Shown here: positions 28,420 to 28,445 of the stretch, in pieces | How positions within the stretch are numbered: the first letter of the stretch is position 1 | How the letters are laid out: the number at the start of each line of letters is the position of its first letter | Source: Chara braunii | Lineage: Eukaryota > Streptophyta > Charophyceae > Charales > Characeae | Direction of reading: 5' to 3' | Length of the DNA stretch: 28,445 nt | NCBI GenBank assembly: GCA_003427395.1 | Contig: BFEA01000025.1 | Span: 3,796,658 to 3,825,102, forward strand | Translations under genes and position numbers: made by a program | Notes under the pieces: model-generated | Database searches by the model: none | Seen by the model: the letters and a program-made list of their open reading frames with translations, nothing else | Told to the model about the DNA's origin: nothing

Positions 28420-28445
28420 TTTTTTTTTTTTTTTTTTTTTTTTTT
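28420..28445. repeat. T homopolymer running off the window
   Basis: 26 or more T bases to the last position. If read on -, it could be the A tail of a retroposon or a MITE-internal A tract, but the rest is outside the window. Confidence 0.9.

Overview
This window looks like intergenic, transposon-filled nuclear DNA of a large plant-lineage genome. My best guess is a charophyte alga such as Chara. The basis is: decayed Ty3/gypsy polyprotein pieces on both strands; a perfect 18-base primer-binding site for tRNA-Asp, as used by plant LTR retrotransposons; a nuclear fragment of a mitochondrial ccmF gene; tRNA-derived SINE-like sequences; MITEs; long microsatellites; and one coiled-coil ORF of a kind I associate with Chara repeat proteins. 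No database was searched, so the organism is an inference. No intact host gene, rRNA, functional tRNA or CRISPR array is visible. Most open frames here are by-products of low-complexity or repeat DNA.

Layout. 0-5 kb: two decayed Ty3/gypsy copies facing opposite ways. One is an RT-tail/RNase H piece on +, with a diverged tandem copy of its end. The other is a gag-protease-RT remnant on -. They are followed by a ~165-bp foldback and a GT microsatellite. 5-11 kb: mostly unassigned DNA with several short tandem arrays. 11-14.1 kb: a 166-bp MITE with perfect 12-bp inverted ends and perfect 8-bp target duplications, the ccmF fragment, a larger relative of the MITE (12745-13878) with a SINE-like insert, and a 68-bp insertion flanked by TA repeats. 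14.1-16.2 kb: a leader-like stretch, the 276-aa coiled-coil ORF, and a downstream block that also exists as a GC-depleted copy at 12.15-12.42 kb. 17.5-17.93 kb: direct and inverted copies of one unit, including an 84-bp-arm hairpin with 94% arm identity.

20-27 kb is the most unusual part. It has almost no coding potential but holds successive arrays of stem-loops. Within each array the stem sequences differ between units while complementarity is kept: three to four units of ~180 bp (20.16-20.72 kb), five stem-loops sharing a conserved 20-22-nt loop (23.0-23.62 kb), and five units of ~123 bp (23.88-24.46 kb). The last array ends next to a PBS-like sequence. A second LTR end with the tRNA-Asp PBS lies at 26.18-26.21 kb. 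I read this as structured, non-coding LTR or leader DNA of non-autonomous retroelements, in which paired changes have preserved RNA or DNA hairpins. 27.4-28.4 kb holds a small tandem array, a reverse copy of the 68-bp element, and CT and T tracts.
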